A DNA stretch of 35,877 nt. Origin: Candidatus Zixiibacteriota bacterium. Its GTDB lineage: Bacteria; Zixibacteria; MSB-5A5; WJJR01. Below are positions 7,332 through 16,145 of the stretch, in pieces. The translations under genes were made by a program, and so were the position numbers. Position 1 is the stretch's first letter, and each line of letters opens with the position of its first letter. The stretch covers positions 1-35,877 of the forward strand of contig JAGVEK010000152.1 in the NCBI GenBank assembly GCA_020058315.1, in the 5' to 3' direction. A model generated the notes under the pieces. That model had not been told where the DNA came from. It was given only the letters and a program-made list of their open reading frames with translations, and ran no database searches.

Positions 7332-10300
7332 ATGCAGCCCCAAGAGCGACGCACGCGACTCCGTAGCGCGACGCTGGCGCGCGGACGGATGTTCCTAAAG
7401 GCAGAGCTTGGATGGCTACCGGGCTTCCCGATCGGCAAACAGCGTGGCATCGTCAAATGGGTGTCGGTCCCCAGCGATGGCAACCAGGGTCCTAAGCAGA
7501 TCGAATTGGATCGACAGCAGCTTCACCGTGCGGGCTACAACTACACCAAGCTGGTCTGCCACTTTCCAAGAGTGCTGCCGCGGCTCGTCGAGACCGTCGA
7601 GTGGTGGAAGCAGGGCGTCAGCAATATTCTCGGTTGGCTCAATGACGCTATCCACAAAGGCAAGTCACTACCGGTTTCGCTGCTCACCGAGGAGAACCAT
7701 TACAGCCCCGGGGCGATCAAGTTGGCGGGACAGCTTGCTACAGACAATCCCAAGCTGCGCCATTTTGTGGCGACCTTGTCGTGGGTCCACTATTTATCTC
7801 CTCGCGATTTCGGAAACGCTCTGCGCTGGGCGCGAGACAACGCTGCCACGATCGCGCTGTTGGGCGATGCGATGCAAGGAACGGAGGGCATTCTGGAGCC
7901 GCTTGTCCTTTGGGAGCTTGTGCGCCGTGACGGGACTCGGCTTGTGCAGCCGCTGATCCGGTTTTTCGGAGAGCGGCGAAGCTACACTTGTCCAACTCAT
8001 GGAAGCGAGGAGTTCCGGAATCGGCTTCGCTTTTTACTCGGGGAGCTCAGGGAGCACAAGCGGCTCGAAGAACTGCCGGTCCTCCCTCGCCCCGATCTCA
8101 CCGAGCACCTCCGGCGCTTCTCGCAATGGCTGATCCAACAAGACGAGGGCACCCGTCGCAGGGCGCTGGGTCTTCTCGACTTGGTGTTGTCACTTTCATT
8201 GCTGGATCCATGGGAACGGTGGTGGACCAGCTGTGGAGATGCAATTAAGCGCATCCGAACGCTGGAGGCGGCGCGTCCATTCTTGGAAACAAGTCAACTC
8301 AAGGAACTCAAGGGACGAATACATCAAGTGAATCAAACAGTCAACAGACTCGCTGCGGTTTTTCCGCCACAGATCCACATCGATTCAGTCATCGAGTGCG
8401 TCCAAAGTACTTCGCTTCCCAGCCGGAAATCGTTTCACCAAGCGGTCGTGACAAACATGAGGCTGTTGCCAGAAAGCAATAGAAAGGTGTTTACTCGAGC
8501 CGCGTTCTTGTGGCACTGGTGCCGCTTGGAGACTGTGCACGGAAGTAAGCTGACAGAGTACCTGCGGGAGTTCCGCTCGTATCAGCAAACGTACGCGGAG
8601 CATGAACGGTTGTTAGGTCCTTGGACATACAACTTCGAAGAGTGGGAGGACCCAAATCTTAGGCGGTGGTTACCGACTGACCCTGTGATGGATCAACACC
8701 AGTGGAGGGCTGCGTTCAAAGCTCTAGCGCGTTTCGCAGAGGGATATGAGGATCCGTTGACCTTTGATGAGGCAGAATGGATCTGCGTACTTGCGCCGTT
8801 TTCCCGATCAGCCGAAGAGACGTGCGAACGCTTCCGTGCCCTGTGCGCGGCCCAACTCACTAGGCCCTGGCACTCATGGGAGAGCCTGATCTCCTTCACG
8901 AGCCGCCTGTCCACGAGTGCCGATGATTTCGCCAAGTTGTTCGGCATCTTGGACAAGAGTGAAGCAACACAATCGCTCGATACTCAAGACCTGATCAAGC
9001 TTCAGACGAAACTGGAGCGCGCCGGCTGGACCACCTTGCTCCGGACTGCAATCTTGGGTGGGAAGGCCAAAGACGTCGTATACTTGCACCACTTGACTAA
9101 GGTCTTCTCGGCGCTTTCTCACGCCATTGCTCCACCACCAGCCCCAAGCGATCCCACTGTACCCGAGTGGGCTGCGGCGTATCCCACAGATGTTCGTCGC
9201 GCTCTGGTCTGCCTGAATGCCGCGACCCCTGATGCGCAAGCGCTGGGCGCGCGCATTCTGAAGGATGTGTTTCCTGACTCGGGGCGGGTTCAAGAAGAGA
9301 TTGAGGCAATCGAAAAGCAGATCCGGCTGCGACCGGCTGATGACAGGCTAAAAGTGCGACTCGCCAACTTGACGAGGCGACAAGCAGTTGTGTCCTCGCC
9401 TAGAGAATCCCAGATCCACAAAGCAATCGAGCGAATTGATCGAGCCACCTGCTCAGCAGTGCTCTCGACTTGGCGCGCCAAACTCGAGGCTGAGCTAGCC
9501 TCCGCCGTGCGCAGCATGCTGAAGATAGACGGGGGCGTTTCGTGGCTGTTTGAAACAAAGCACTTACAGGCATGGTTTTCGGCTCTTGAGCTAACTGGTT
9601 CCACGAAGGCATTGGCGCTCGACCTCTTTCGGCGACGGTGTCAACCTCCTCCTTGGAGTTTGCACGACCATCCGGCAAATCGGGCGTTTCTCAAGAAGAT
9701 GAAGGCGCAGGGGCTGGACATGGCTCCCTGGCTTGAATCCGGCAAGGCTTGGGAATGGAAGACACGGAACGGACTTAGACTGACCGTCCGATTCGAAGAG
9801 GATCCTCTGGAGATTTTCCAAATGGGCGCCTACTTTGATACTTGTCTTTCTCCCGGAAGCTTCAATTTCTTTTCAGTCTTTGCTAACGCCGCAGACGTAA
9901 ACAAGAAAGTTCTTTTCGCCCGAGATCAGCGTAACCTCGTGGTTGGGCGGTGCCTTCTCGCGCTCAGCGATGCCGGAGGAATCCTCGTTTTTCGTCCCTA
10001 TTGCCACGACTTCGAGGCCGGGTTTGCCCAGTACGTCAACAGCCTCGCTGCCGATTTGGCCAAGCACATGGGTACGATTGTCGTTCCGCGGGGTTCTATC
10101 TCAACGCTGGTGTCAACCGACTGGTACGACGACGGGCCGCAAGACCTCTGCGACCGGTTCACCTGTTTGCACGAGAATTCAGAATTCCGCCGAGCGCTGC
10201 CAACGGTGGAGCTTACGTCCCTCCGGGCGCTCATCGATGAGGCGTTTGACCCTCTGCCGGTTAACTCGCTTTCTCTTTCTCTGATTCTGGATCTTTCGGA

Positions 10301-10682
10301 GTTCGAGGAACGGCCCGAGCTGGTGCTGCCGTTGCTTCGCGACATCGAACAAGCACACGGCCTTGCAGAAGAGCTATGGCATCGGGTTGTTTCTCGCCTC
10401 CACCGAGTCGGCGCTCAGGAAGCGGCTCGAAGGATGCTGCGGCAACACCTCGTACCAATCGTGCAGAAACAAAGATGGCTTAACATTAAGATCGGACAGA
10501 CCATCGCGGCGATCGATCCATCGATGGCCGTACGATTGGTCCGGCAGACGCGTGAAAGAGGGGTCCGACGTGATGAGGATGAATCGGTCGAAGGTAGGAG
10601 GGAGATCCTGGCGACCGCATATCGGTTGCTCGGACGCGAGAAGAAGGCGGCGGCGCTAATGCCGAAGGAGCCGTTTACTTGA
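7332..10682 (+). CDS. Large protein of unknown function (1116 aa) paired with the RtcB-like ligase
   Basis: I do not recognise this family. The ATG at 7332 is taken as the start (weak AAGG upstream; a TTG at 7296 is in frame). Residues 1 to ~800 look almost wholly helical and rich in Trp, Arg and Leu, as in HEAT/ARM-like scaffolds, with a charged helix around 655-690. From about 806 to 930 the sequence changes to a mixed alpha/beta domain containing MGAYFDTCLSPGSFNF, NAADVNKKVLFARD and VVGRCLLALSDAGG, then a Trp-Tyr-Asp-Asp motif; the spacing of Cys, Asn-Lys and Ala-Arg-Asp looks like a conserved, perhaps ligand-binding or catalytic, core. A PcfJ-like relation is conceivable but not shown. 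No signal peptide or TM segment: cytosolic. Its position directly behind an RNA ligase suggests a role in RNA repair or RNA-directed defence (inference). Confidence 0.8.
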   Translation: MQPQERRTRLRSATLARGRMFLKAELGWLPGFPIGKQRGIVKWVSVPSDGNQGPKQIELDRQQLHRAGYNYTKLVCHFPRVLPRLVETVEWWKQGVSNILGWLNDAIHKGKSLPVSLLTEENHYSPGAIKLAGQLATDNPKLRHFVATLSWVHYLSPRDFGNALRWARDNAATIALLGDAMQGTEGILEPLVLWELVRRDGTRLVQPLIRFFGERRSYTCPTHGSEEFRNRLRFLLGELREHKRLEELPVLPRPDLTEHLRRFSQWLIQQDEGTRRRALGLLDLVLSLSLLDPWERWWTSCGDAIKRIRTLEAARPFLETSQLKELKGRIHQVNQTVNRLAAVFPPQIHIDSVIECVQSTSLPSRKSFHQAVVTNMRLLPESNRKVFTRAAFLWHWCRLETVHGSKLTEYLREFRSYQQTYAEHERLLGPWTYNFEEWEDPNLRRWLPTDPVMDQHQWRAAFKALARFAEGYEDPLTFDEAEWICVLAPFSRSAEETCERFRALCAAQLTRPWHSWESLISFTSRLSTSADDFAKLFGILDKSEATQSLDTQDLIKLQTKLERAGWTTLLRTAILGGKAKDVVYLHHLTKVFSALSHAIAPPPAPSDPTVPEWAAAYPTDVRRALVCLNAATPDAQALGARILKDVFPDSGRVQEEIEAIEKQIRLRPADDRLKVRLANLTRRQAVVSSPRESQIHKAIERIDRATCSAVLSTWRAKLEAELASAVRSMLKIDGGVSWLFETKHLQAWFSALELTGSTKALALDLFRRRCQPPPWSLHDHPANRAFLKKMKAQGLDMAPWLESGKAWEWKTRNGLRLTVRFEEDPLEIFQMGAYFDTCLSPGSFNFFSVFANAADVNKKVLFARDQRNLVVGRCLLALSDAGGILVFRPYCHDFEAGFAQYVNSLAADLAKHMGTIVVPRGSISTLVSTDWYDDGPQDLCDRFTCLHENSEFRRALPTVELTSLRALIDEAFDPLPVNSLSLSLILDLSEFEERPELVLPLLRDIEQAHGLAEELWHRVVSRLHRVGAQEAARRMLRQHLVPIVQKQRWLNIKIGQTIAAIDPSMAVRLVRQTRERGVRRDEDESVEGRREILATAYRLLGREKKAAALMPKEPFT

Positions 10683-11047
10683 TAACGTCGCGCGGACCCA
10701 TCGCGAGCCCGAACCAACGGCGACTCAGAGCCGCTTTCATCGGAGCGATGGCGCGACAAATTCCAATGCAAAGTCGATCTGACCTAGGATCGTACACACA
10801 CGGGCCGGCGCTTGCTGACCGCCGGGGACACAGAGAACATCTTCGAAGGCAGGACGGATGAAGATCTTATCGCTTGATCGCGACCCGGTTCACTCAATTC
10901 GGTTTCTCGGAGTATCGCAAGATCGGCGAGTCCGCAAGCTGAGGTTGCCTGTGCTTTGCGCAAGTGTGGATACTCTGCCATCGGAAATACGAAGCGAAAC
11001 ATCCCGAAGCGCAGGAGTCGCGAAACCTAGATCAAGCAGTCTCAAGG
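10683..11047. other. Intergenic region with a possible gene remnant
   Basis: A 365-bp stretch between convergent genes. No gene with a start and RBS is seen. One frame on the plus strand, 10788-10877, has no start but reads as a coding-like 29-residue tail (RRLLTAGDTENIFEGRTDED in its core) ending in TGA, so it may be the C-terminal scrap of a lost gene. No terminator with a T-run is visible for either neighbour. Confidence 0.3.
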
Positions 11048-11108
11048 TCAGCGTCCCTTTCTGCGGACGGTGGCCATGAGTCGCTTGTCCAGACCGGGAA
11101 AGGTAATA

Positions 11109-11125
11109 GAGCCTATCCCAAAACC
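11109..11125 (+). repeat. IS left terminal inverted repeat (17 bp)
   Basis: Perfect match to the reverse complement of 11924-11940; it contains the stop codon of the transposase gene. Confidence 0.93.
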
Positions 11126-11895
11126 TCTTTGAGCAACAGAAGAGTGCATCCAAGATGAAGGAATCCACTGAACAGTTGCGTCGACTTCTCCCAGCGGATG
11201 CACAGTCGTCGGTAGTTCTGGAACCAGGAGATCGTGCGCTCGACGGTCCATCGTCGGCCGTACCGACGAAGCGGCCGCCCGTCCTGCGTGATGTTCTTCA
11301 GCTTGCGATTGCTGCGATGCGGCGCGATCATCTCGATGCCTTGCTCCGCGAGCTCTTCATCCAGACGATCGCAGTCGTACGCCTTGTCTCCGATCACTCG
11401 CTGGGGCGCTTCCGCCGTCAGCATGAAGTCGAAGAGACGTTGAACCAACCGGCGTTCGTGCGGACTCGCCGAGGCCGTGTCGATGGCCACAGGCAACCCC
11501 CGCGCGTCCACGAGAACCATGATTTTCACGCCTTTTCCGGCCTTCGTGCAGCCCACGCCGTCTCCACCACCGCGAGCTTTCACGAACGTACCGTCAATGA
11601 AGCACTCGTACAGTCGAAACCCGCCGCGCTGCTCCACGCACCGTCCGGCATCGCGCATGATGTTCTCAAAGACACCGTCGGCGACCCATCGTTGGAACCA
11701 CCGATGCACCGTGCTCTTGGAGCCGAATGGGCGAGGCAAGTCTTTCCATTTCGCTCCGTTGTCGAGAATCCAGAAGATCCCGCGAACGACCTTCCGCGTG
11801 TCCGCCGCCGGACGCCCGCCCAGGGGATTCTGCCGCGGCTTCGGAATCCGTTCCACGAGCCAGTTCAGTTGCTCTTCCGTGAGTATCAATGCCAT
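11113..11895 (-). CDS. IS5-family DDE transposase
   Basis: 260 residues; catalyses cut-and-paste or copy movement of the surrounding element. The DDE triad is visible: D101 in FIDGTFVKARG, D170 in VIGDKAYD, and E219 in RRWTVERTISWFQNYRR, the Y-(2)-R-(3)-E-(6)-K-like signature region of IS4/IS5 enzymes. The N-terminal ~75 residues (LGGRPAADTRKVVRGIFWIL, KWKDLPRPFGSKSTVHRWF) are the usual DUF4096-type helix-turn-helix region. The length is normal for single-ORF IS5 members and the frame is intact, so the enzyme is probably functional. The start codon at 11893-11895 lies 28 bp inside the right repeat. Confidence 0.95.
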   Translation of the reverse strand: MALILTEEQLNWLVERIPKPRQNPLGGRPAADTRKVVRGIFWILDNGAKWKDLPRPFGSKSTVHRWFQRWVADGVFENIMRDAGRCVEQRGGFRLYECFIDGTFVKARGGGDGVGCTKAGKGVKIMVLVDARGLPVAIDTASASPHERRLVQRLFDFMLTAEAPQRVIGDKAYDCDRLDEELAEQGIEMIAPHRSNRKLKNITQDGRPLRRYGRRWTVERTISWFQNYRRLCIRWEKSTQLFSGFLHLGCTLLLLKEVLG

Positions 11896-11923
11896 GCATA
11901 ATCATACGACATTCACCATCAAT

Positions 11924-11940
11924 GGTTTTGGGATAGGCTC
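11924..11940 (-). repeat. IS right terminal inverted repeat (17 bp)
   Basis: GGTTTTGGGATAGGCTC, perfect partner of 11109-11125, on the transposase start side of the element. Confidence 0.93.
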
Positions 11941-12844
11941 TAGTGACTTGTCGGAGATGCCGTTGAACACGTGACAGTAAACCTGCGGACCAGGTTGGTT
12001 GCTTTCCCTCGCGAATAAGCTCCTGCTGTTCGGCTAGCTCAGCCTCAACGTCTTCGATCAGGTCCCGCGCGCACACCGGCTTGAGTGTTGGCGTACCTAC
12101 AGCGGCTCGCGACATCGCCTCAAAAAAACCAACGCTTCCGCCGTGTGGAGCATCAAATTTTCTTGGCGCAATCGAGGCCGCAAAGGCGTCGACGAGCTGC
12201 AGTCGGCTTGGTTCAAAGACGGCGAGTCCGATTTCTGCATGCTCGTTGCCCGCACCGTCGAAGCGGCACTTCCGCAGCTGTTCCCGGACCAGCGTGAGGC
12301 AGCGCATCCATTTGTGCCACTCCCGAGTCTCCTTCCTGTCTTTAACAGCACGATCATAAACGCAATTAAGGAGGCTGATCAGCTCCCGTTTGGTCAAATG
12401 TTTGTTCTTGGGGATGACCTTGCCGAAGGCGGCGGTTACGACATCCGACCCGAATTCTCGCATCAAGTACCGCAGTATGGAGTGATCGTATTTACCGTCA
12501 ATCCGCAGAATCGTGGTTCCTTTGCGGAGTTGGCATAACAGAAGCAGGCCACGTTGGTGCAAGCAGTCACCGTGGAGAAAAACGTCCCTAGCGAAGTTCC
12601 ACGCGAGTCTCCAGTCCTTCGTTACATAAATTGCGTCACGCAGCACTGCGCGCCGTCCATAAGGTGCAACTTCGGGAACGATGCGGATCCCCTCCTGTAG
12701 AATCAAGAACGCCTGCAGCGGGCCTGTACCATGCCAGTACTCGCGGGGTGCGAGATCCAGTTTTGTGCTTGCGCTTCGCATCCTGCGATTCCCAATTCTA
12801 GCTTGTCCCAAACATAGTTGGAGGTCGATAGCAGCCGGGTTCAC

Positions 12845-13215
12845 AGCTTACTCGATCTTTTAATGTTGATCGAGATTTTCCTTCCTCTTCGATTCGTCCA
12901 AATACGCTTGCGGCATCCAGAACTGCTGCCAGCCAATCAGCCGAAGGAAGGCCCTCTCCAAGGCCAGGAACGCCGCCGCCACCGAGCGCAGGGCCGTAAT
13001 CAGGAACGGCCTGACCCTTCTGCTTCCTGAACCTGTTTGGTTCCGGGATACGCGGCGTCCCCCACAGCGGATTCTCACGGGACAATCGTTGGATCAACTT
13101 GCGATTCTCCCGCTCCGCAGGAGCAATCGTGCGTGACGTTGATGTGCTTCCTGGCGTGTATCAGTTGAACTGCGAGGACGACGCGGTATCATGTGCCTGA
13201 AAGTGCGGTGAACCG
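12845..13215. other. Intergenic region with mobile-element debris
   Basis: Between the 5' end of the interrupted gene and the divergent radical-SAM gene. It contains an integrase scrap (listed separately at 13047-13130) and, on the minus strand at about 12860-13000, a further coding-like tail (AFLALERAFLRLIGWQQFWM) ending in TAA with no start or RBS; I cannot assign it. Promoters for both flanking genes must lie here but I see no convincing -35/-10 pair. Confidence 0.35.
13047..13130 (-). pseudogene. Fragment of an IS481/IS3-like integrase (rve-type transposase)
   Basis: On the minus strand the frame reads ERENRKLIQRLSRENPLWG followed by TPRI, which matches the well-known segment just before the catalytic domain in IS481/IS3-type integrases (LIRRMSRENPLWGAPRI). 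The frame leaves the family consensus straight after and has no start, so it is a short decayed remnant. A different part of what looks like the same family occurs at 34481-34684. Confidence 0.55.
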
Positions 13216-14769
13216 ATGCGTGTTCTTCTGCTCCGTCCACCTCGTTACGTTTGGCCGTTCAACAGCGAAACTTCCGCATTCTGGCCACCGCTTGGGTTGC
13301 TGTGTCTGGCTGCTGCGGCCCGGGAGGAACTTCCGGAACTAGAGGTGTTGGTGTGGGATGCACCGGGCGAGAAAGTGGGCTGGCGCACGCTGGCTCAAAG
13401 GCTAGCGGCGCAGCAAATCGATGTGCTGGGCATCGGCGAGGAGACCGTTTCAGCGCACGAAGCACTTCGGGCGGCCAGGATCGTCAAGCAACTCCATCCC
13501 CAGTGTGTCGTTGTGGCCGGCGGCGTGTACTTTGCCCACGCCGTGGAGCAGACGCTGAACGAGGATTGTGTCGATGTCATTGTGCGGGGCGAAGGTGAAA
13601 CGACGTTTGTGAGAGTACTGCGTCAAATCCACGACCGCCGGGCCTGGAGTGCGATTCCCGGGTTGGCGTTTCGAGGGTCAAACGGCGAGCTGGTTTTGAC
13701 GCCTCCTCCTCCGCTGGTTCGCGACCTCGACAGGTTGCCGTTTCCAGCCTACGACTTGATCAACGCGGATCTGTATGGCCGAGGGTCGCGGAACCATCCC
13801 GGCCTGGCCAGCATCGAACATTCGCGTGGCTGCGTGGATTCGTGTTCGTTCTGCATTCTCTGGAAGCACATGGGGAAATCCGTAAACGGTAACGACACCT
13901 ACCGCCCCCTTCTTCGCACCAAGAGTGCCGAACGCAGCTTCGATGAAGTGCTCTGGCTGTACCGGCAGTTCGAACGACGGACCTTCGGGTGGGTCGACCC
14001 AACGTTCAACGCCTCCCCAGCGTGGTCTGACGAGTGGGCAGAGCGGATGCTAGCATCCGACTTGATGCGGCCCGGCGGTCGGCCCAAGACCCTTCATACC
14101 GCTTGGGTGCGGGCGGACTGCGTAGTCCGTGATGAATCGGACGGCATCCTCGCCAAGCTGGTTCGTGCGGGGCTGCGGCAGGTGATGATCGGCGTCGAAC
14201 GAGACGAACGCGCCGGATTGGCCGCGTTGAACAAGCACAACAACGATCCAGAAGTGTGTCGCAAGGCCTTCTCAATCTTTCGCGAGCGATATCCACAGGT
14301 GTACACCATCGGGACGGTCATCTTCGGCCTGCCCGGGGATACGGTGGACGACCTCAAGCGGCTGGCAGCCTGTGAGGACGACATGAACATGGACCACTGC
14401 TTCGTGCTGCCCCTGACGCCGAATCCGGGAACGGCGACGGCGGTCGATGCCGCACGCGGCGGCTACACCATCAACACGGATCTGAGCAGCTACAATTTCC
14501 ACACTCCTGTTTGCATAACGGATACCCTGGATCTGCGCCAGGTGGAGAGCCTCTACTGGCGGATAATGTTGGCGCCCAGCTGGCAACGGGTGTGTGGCGC
14601 GCTTCCTTCGATGCTGCTCGACCGGAACCCACGAAAACGGCGACTTCATCGGGCTCTGTTCTATCGGGGAGCTACTATTGCTGTGAAAAGTCTTCTGCGG
14701 GCGGTCCTGAAACCGCGCGAGAAGCGACCGGCACACTATTGGAGAAAGCCATCATGGTACGACAAGTAA
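13216..14769 (+). CDS. B12-binding-domain radical SAM protein
   Basis: 517 residues. The N-terminal ~165 form a Rossmann-like B12-binding domain (VLLLRPPR at 3-10, IDVLGIGEETVSAHEAL at 68-84, VVVAGGVYF at 98-106, VIVRGEGETTF at 121-131); the DxHxxG cobalt-ligand motif is absent, as in many class B enzymes. The radical-SAM core starts with the linker LPFPAYDLI and the cluster motif C206-x3-C210-x2-C213 (RGCVDSCSFC), which binds a [4Fe-4S] cluster that cleaves S-adenosylmethionine. The likely chemistry is methylation, rearrangement or methylthiolation of an unknown substrate. No SPASM-type cysteine cluster is evident in the C-terminal part. The last 16 nt overlap the next gene, a predicted lipoprotein, so the two are probably translated together. 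Confidence 0.9.
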   Translation: MRVLLLRPPRYVWPFNSETSAFWPPLGLLCLAAAAREELPELEVLVWDAPGEKVGWRTLAQRLAAQQIDVLGIGEETVSAHEALRAARIVKQLHPQCVVVAGGVYFAHAVEQTLNEDCVDVIVRGEGETTFVRVLRQIHDRRAWSAIPGLAFRGSNGELVLTPPPPLVRDLDRLPFPAYDLINADLYGRGSRNHPGLASIEHSRGCVDSCSFCILWKHMGKSVNGNDTYRPLLRTKSAERSFDEVLWLYRQFERRTFGWVDPTFNASPAWSDEWAERMLASDLMRPGGRPKTLHTAWVRADCVVRDESDGILAKLVRAGLRQVMIGVERDERAGLAALNKHNNDPEVCRKAFSIFRERYPQVYTIGTVIFGLPGDTVDDLKRLAACEDDMNMDHCFVLPLTPNPGTATAVDAARGGYTINTDLSSYNFHTPVCITDTLDLRQVESLYWRIMLAPSWQRVCGALPSMLLDRNPRKRRLHRALFYRGATIAVKSLLRAVLKPREKRPAHYWRKPSWYDK

Positions 14770-16145
14770 CGACCAAACACGGCGGAAGCTGGAAGGCGCT
14801 GCTGGCAATTTCGGTGGCGACCGGGGGATTGCTCTGGCATCTGCTGGCCTGCACAGAGAGCCCAATGACGTTCTCGCCCGACGGAAAGAATTTGGCCTTT
14901 GTGACCGTGGAGCCTTACGACGAACATGACTACTTGACGGCCGGATCGCATGCTTACCGCTTGATGATCCTCTCGGAGAACAAACCGCTTCGGGTCATCG
15001 AGGAGACCGCCAACTTCATGCTGTCAGGGCCGGGCTACAGCCCCGATGGGAAACGCTTGTGCTATGTGCGGATTCCTCTCCTCACGAAAGAGCGTGTCGA
15101 GCTCCTCGTGGAGATCATCAAGATGCGAACCAAAAACTTTGACGGGTTCGATTCGTTCTCCTGGAGTACGGAACCCGAACCGCCGAAGAATATCGCAACT
15201 GAAGCACCGGCAAGTCAGACCTCCCCGCATGTTGATTCTCTCATGATGCCGTCGTTTGAGGCAAGCATGGAGTTGGCTAAGCGCGAAATCACGAACTGCA
15301 AGGTACCCGCGGTGCTGATCGTACGGGATACCGAAACTGGCGACGTTGTCTCGACTACCCCGTTTGAGTGGCCACTAAGCGATAAACCAGATGAATCGCT
15401 GTTAATGAACTACTTGACAATCCGTCCGCAGTATGCTTCCGACGGCAAATGGGTTTATCTTTGCGTTGGCGACATGGTGATGGCCGTGAATCCATCCTCT
15501 GGAGACCGCCGCGTCTATGCTCTCGCGGCGGACGGGTTGTTGTCGCCGGACGGTGAGACGGTGGCCGTGTTGGTGGAGTCAGCCGTCGGCTTCATCCGAA
15601 CCGACGGGCAGGCAGTCACATATAGGCGGTTGGAAGGGGAGCTCTCGCGCAGCGGTCTGGCATGGGTGGCCACGGACAAGCTGGCCGTTCTGGCACGGAT
15701 GAAGGACGCTGAGGGAAAGGACGTACTGCACTTCTTGCGGACGGATGGCACTATCGTCGCTTCGCAGACGCTGCCCCTCCCAGAACACGAGCACCGTGAT
15801 GAGAATATGGGGGAACTGGCAATCGCGCCGGACGGAGCGCATATGGTTCTCGCGTATGGCAAGGATGTCTTCTTCATAAATCGAGACGGTTCAGTGCGTA
15901 GGCACTGGCGTGGAGACGAGGGGCAACTCATGGCTCAACCTAAGTTTGCCCCGAATTCAAAACGCATTGCGATGAAAGTGCTAAAGGAGGAGGACTCGTT
16001 CAGGCGCGTTATCGCGATTGTGTTCTTCACGCCCGCCGGTGAAGAAGTCTCCCGCACGGTGGTTCCGAAGACCAATCTCGCCTTAATACGACCGGCTTCG
16101 CCGTCGACGCAACCGGCCGAACAGGGTCCCAATGGGCCAGGGTGA
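14754..16145 (+). CDS. Predicted lipoprotein with TolB/WD40-like beta-propeller
   Basis: 463 residues. The ATG at 14754 is chosen because a GGAG sits 10 nt upstream and the N-terminus is then a lipoprotein signal: basic start, hydrophobic ALLAISVATGGLLWHLLAC with a lipobox ending at C33. Further upstream in-frame starts run through the radical-SAM gene and are rejected. The mature part shows repeated propeller blades with F-S-P-D-G-K (40-45), Y-S-P-D-G-K, Y-A-S-D-G-K, L-S-P-D-G and I-A-P-D-G motifs, the typical TolB/WD40-like signature. Such proteins bind partners or ligands in the periplasm. It overlaps the radical-SAM gene by 16 nt and the DUF2085-like gene by 4 nt (GTGA). Confidence 0.87.
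   Translation: MVRQVTTKHGGSWKALLAISVATGGLLWHLLACTESPMTFSPDGKNLAFVTVEPYDEHDYLTAGSHAYRLMILSENKPLRVIEETANFMLSGPGYSPDGKRLCYVRIPLLTKERVELLVEIIKMRTKNFDGFDSFSWSTEPEPPKNIATEAPASQTSPHVDSLMMPSFEASMELAKREITNCKVPAVLIVRDTETGDVVSTTPFEWPLSDKPDESLLMNYLTIRPQYASDGKWVYLCVGDMVMAVNPSSGDRRVYALAADGLLSPDGETVAVLVESAVGFIRTDGQAVTYRRLEGELSRSGLAWVATDKLAVLARMKDAEGKDVLHFLRTDGTIVASQTLPLPEHEHRDENMGELAIAPDGAHMVLAYGKDVFFINRDGSVRRHWRGDEGQLMAQPKFAPNSKRIAMKVLKEEDSFRRVIAIVFFTPAGEEVSRTVVPKTNLALIRPASPSTQPAEQGPNGPG

Larger units (their letters stand above)
11109..11940 (-). mobile_element. Complete IS5-family insertion sequence, 832 bp
   Basis: The element is bounded by perfect 17-bp terminal inverted repeats, GAGCCTATCCCAAAACC at 11109-11125 and its reverse complement at 11924-11940, and flanked by a TA dinucleotide on both sides (11107-11108 and 11941-11942), consistent with a 2-bp TA target duplication. 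It carries one intact transposase ORF whose stop codon (11113-11115) lies within the left repeat. The TA target and single ORF fit the IS5 family; I cannot fix the subgroup. Intact ends and ORF suggest a recent insertion. Confidence 0.93.
11048..12781 (-). pseudogene. ADP-ribosyltransferase-like gene interrupted by an IS5-family element
   Basis: Reading from 12781, 280 codons run unbroken to 11941, where an IS lies. Deleting the IS plus one TA copy joins GTC ACT A to TT ACC TTT CCC and continues in frame for 19 codons to TGA at 11048-11050, giving a 299-residue protein. As it stands, the frame runs into the IS and stops at 11666, replacing the last 19 residues with foreign sequence. Near the N-terminus are YWHGTG (15-20), AIYVT (50-54) and WNFA (61-64), and later GNEHAEIGLAVFE (178-190): the H...Y...E order of PARP/Tpt1-like ADP-ribosyltransferases. 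That family call is tentative. The start at 12781 (ATG) is chosen; a GTG at 12844 is in frame. As only the C-terminal tail is lost, the truncated protein may still fold. Confidence 0.7.

Noticed and set aside
11155..11901. Long plus-strand frame across the IS (248 aa)
   Set aside because: It is the exact antisense shadow of the intact DDE transposase and has no family motif.
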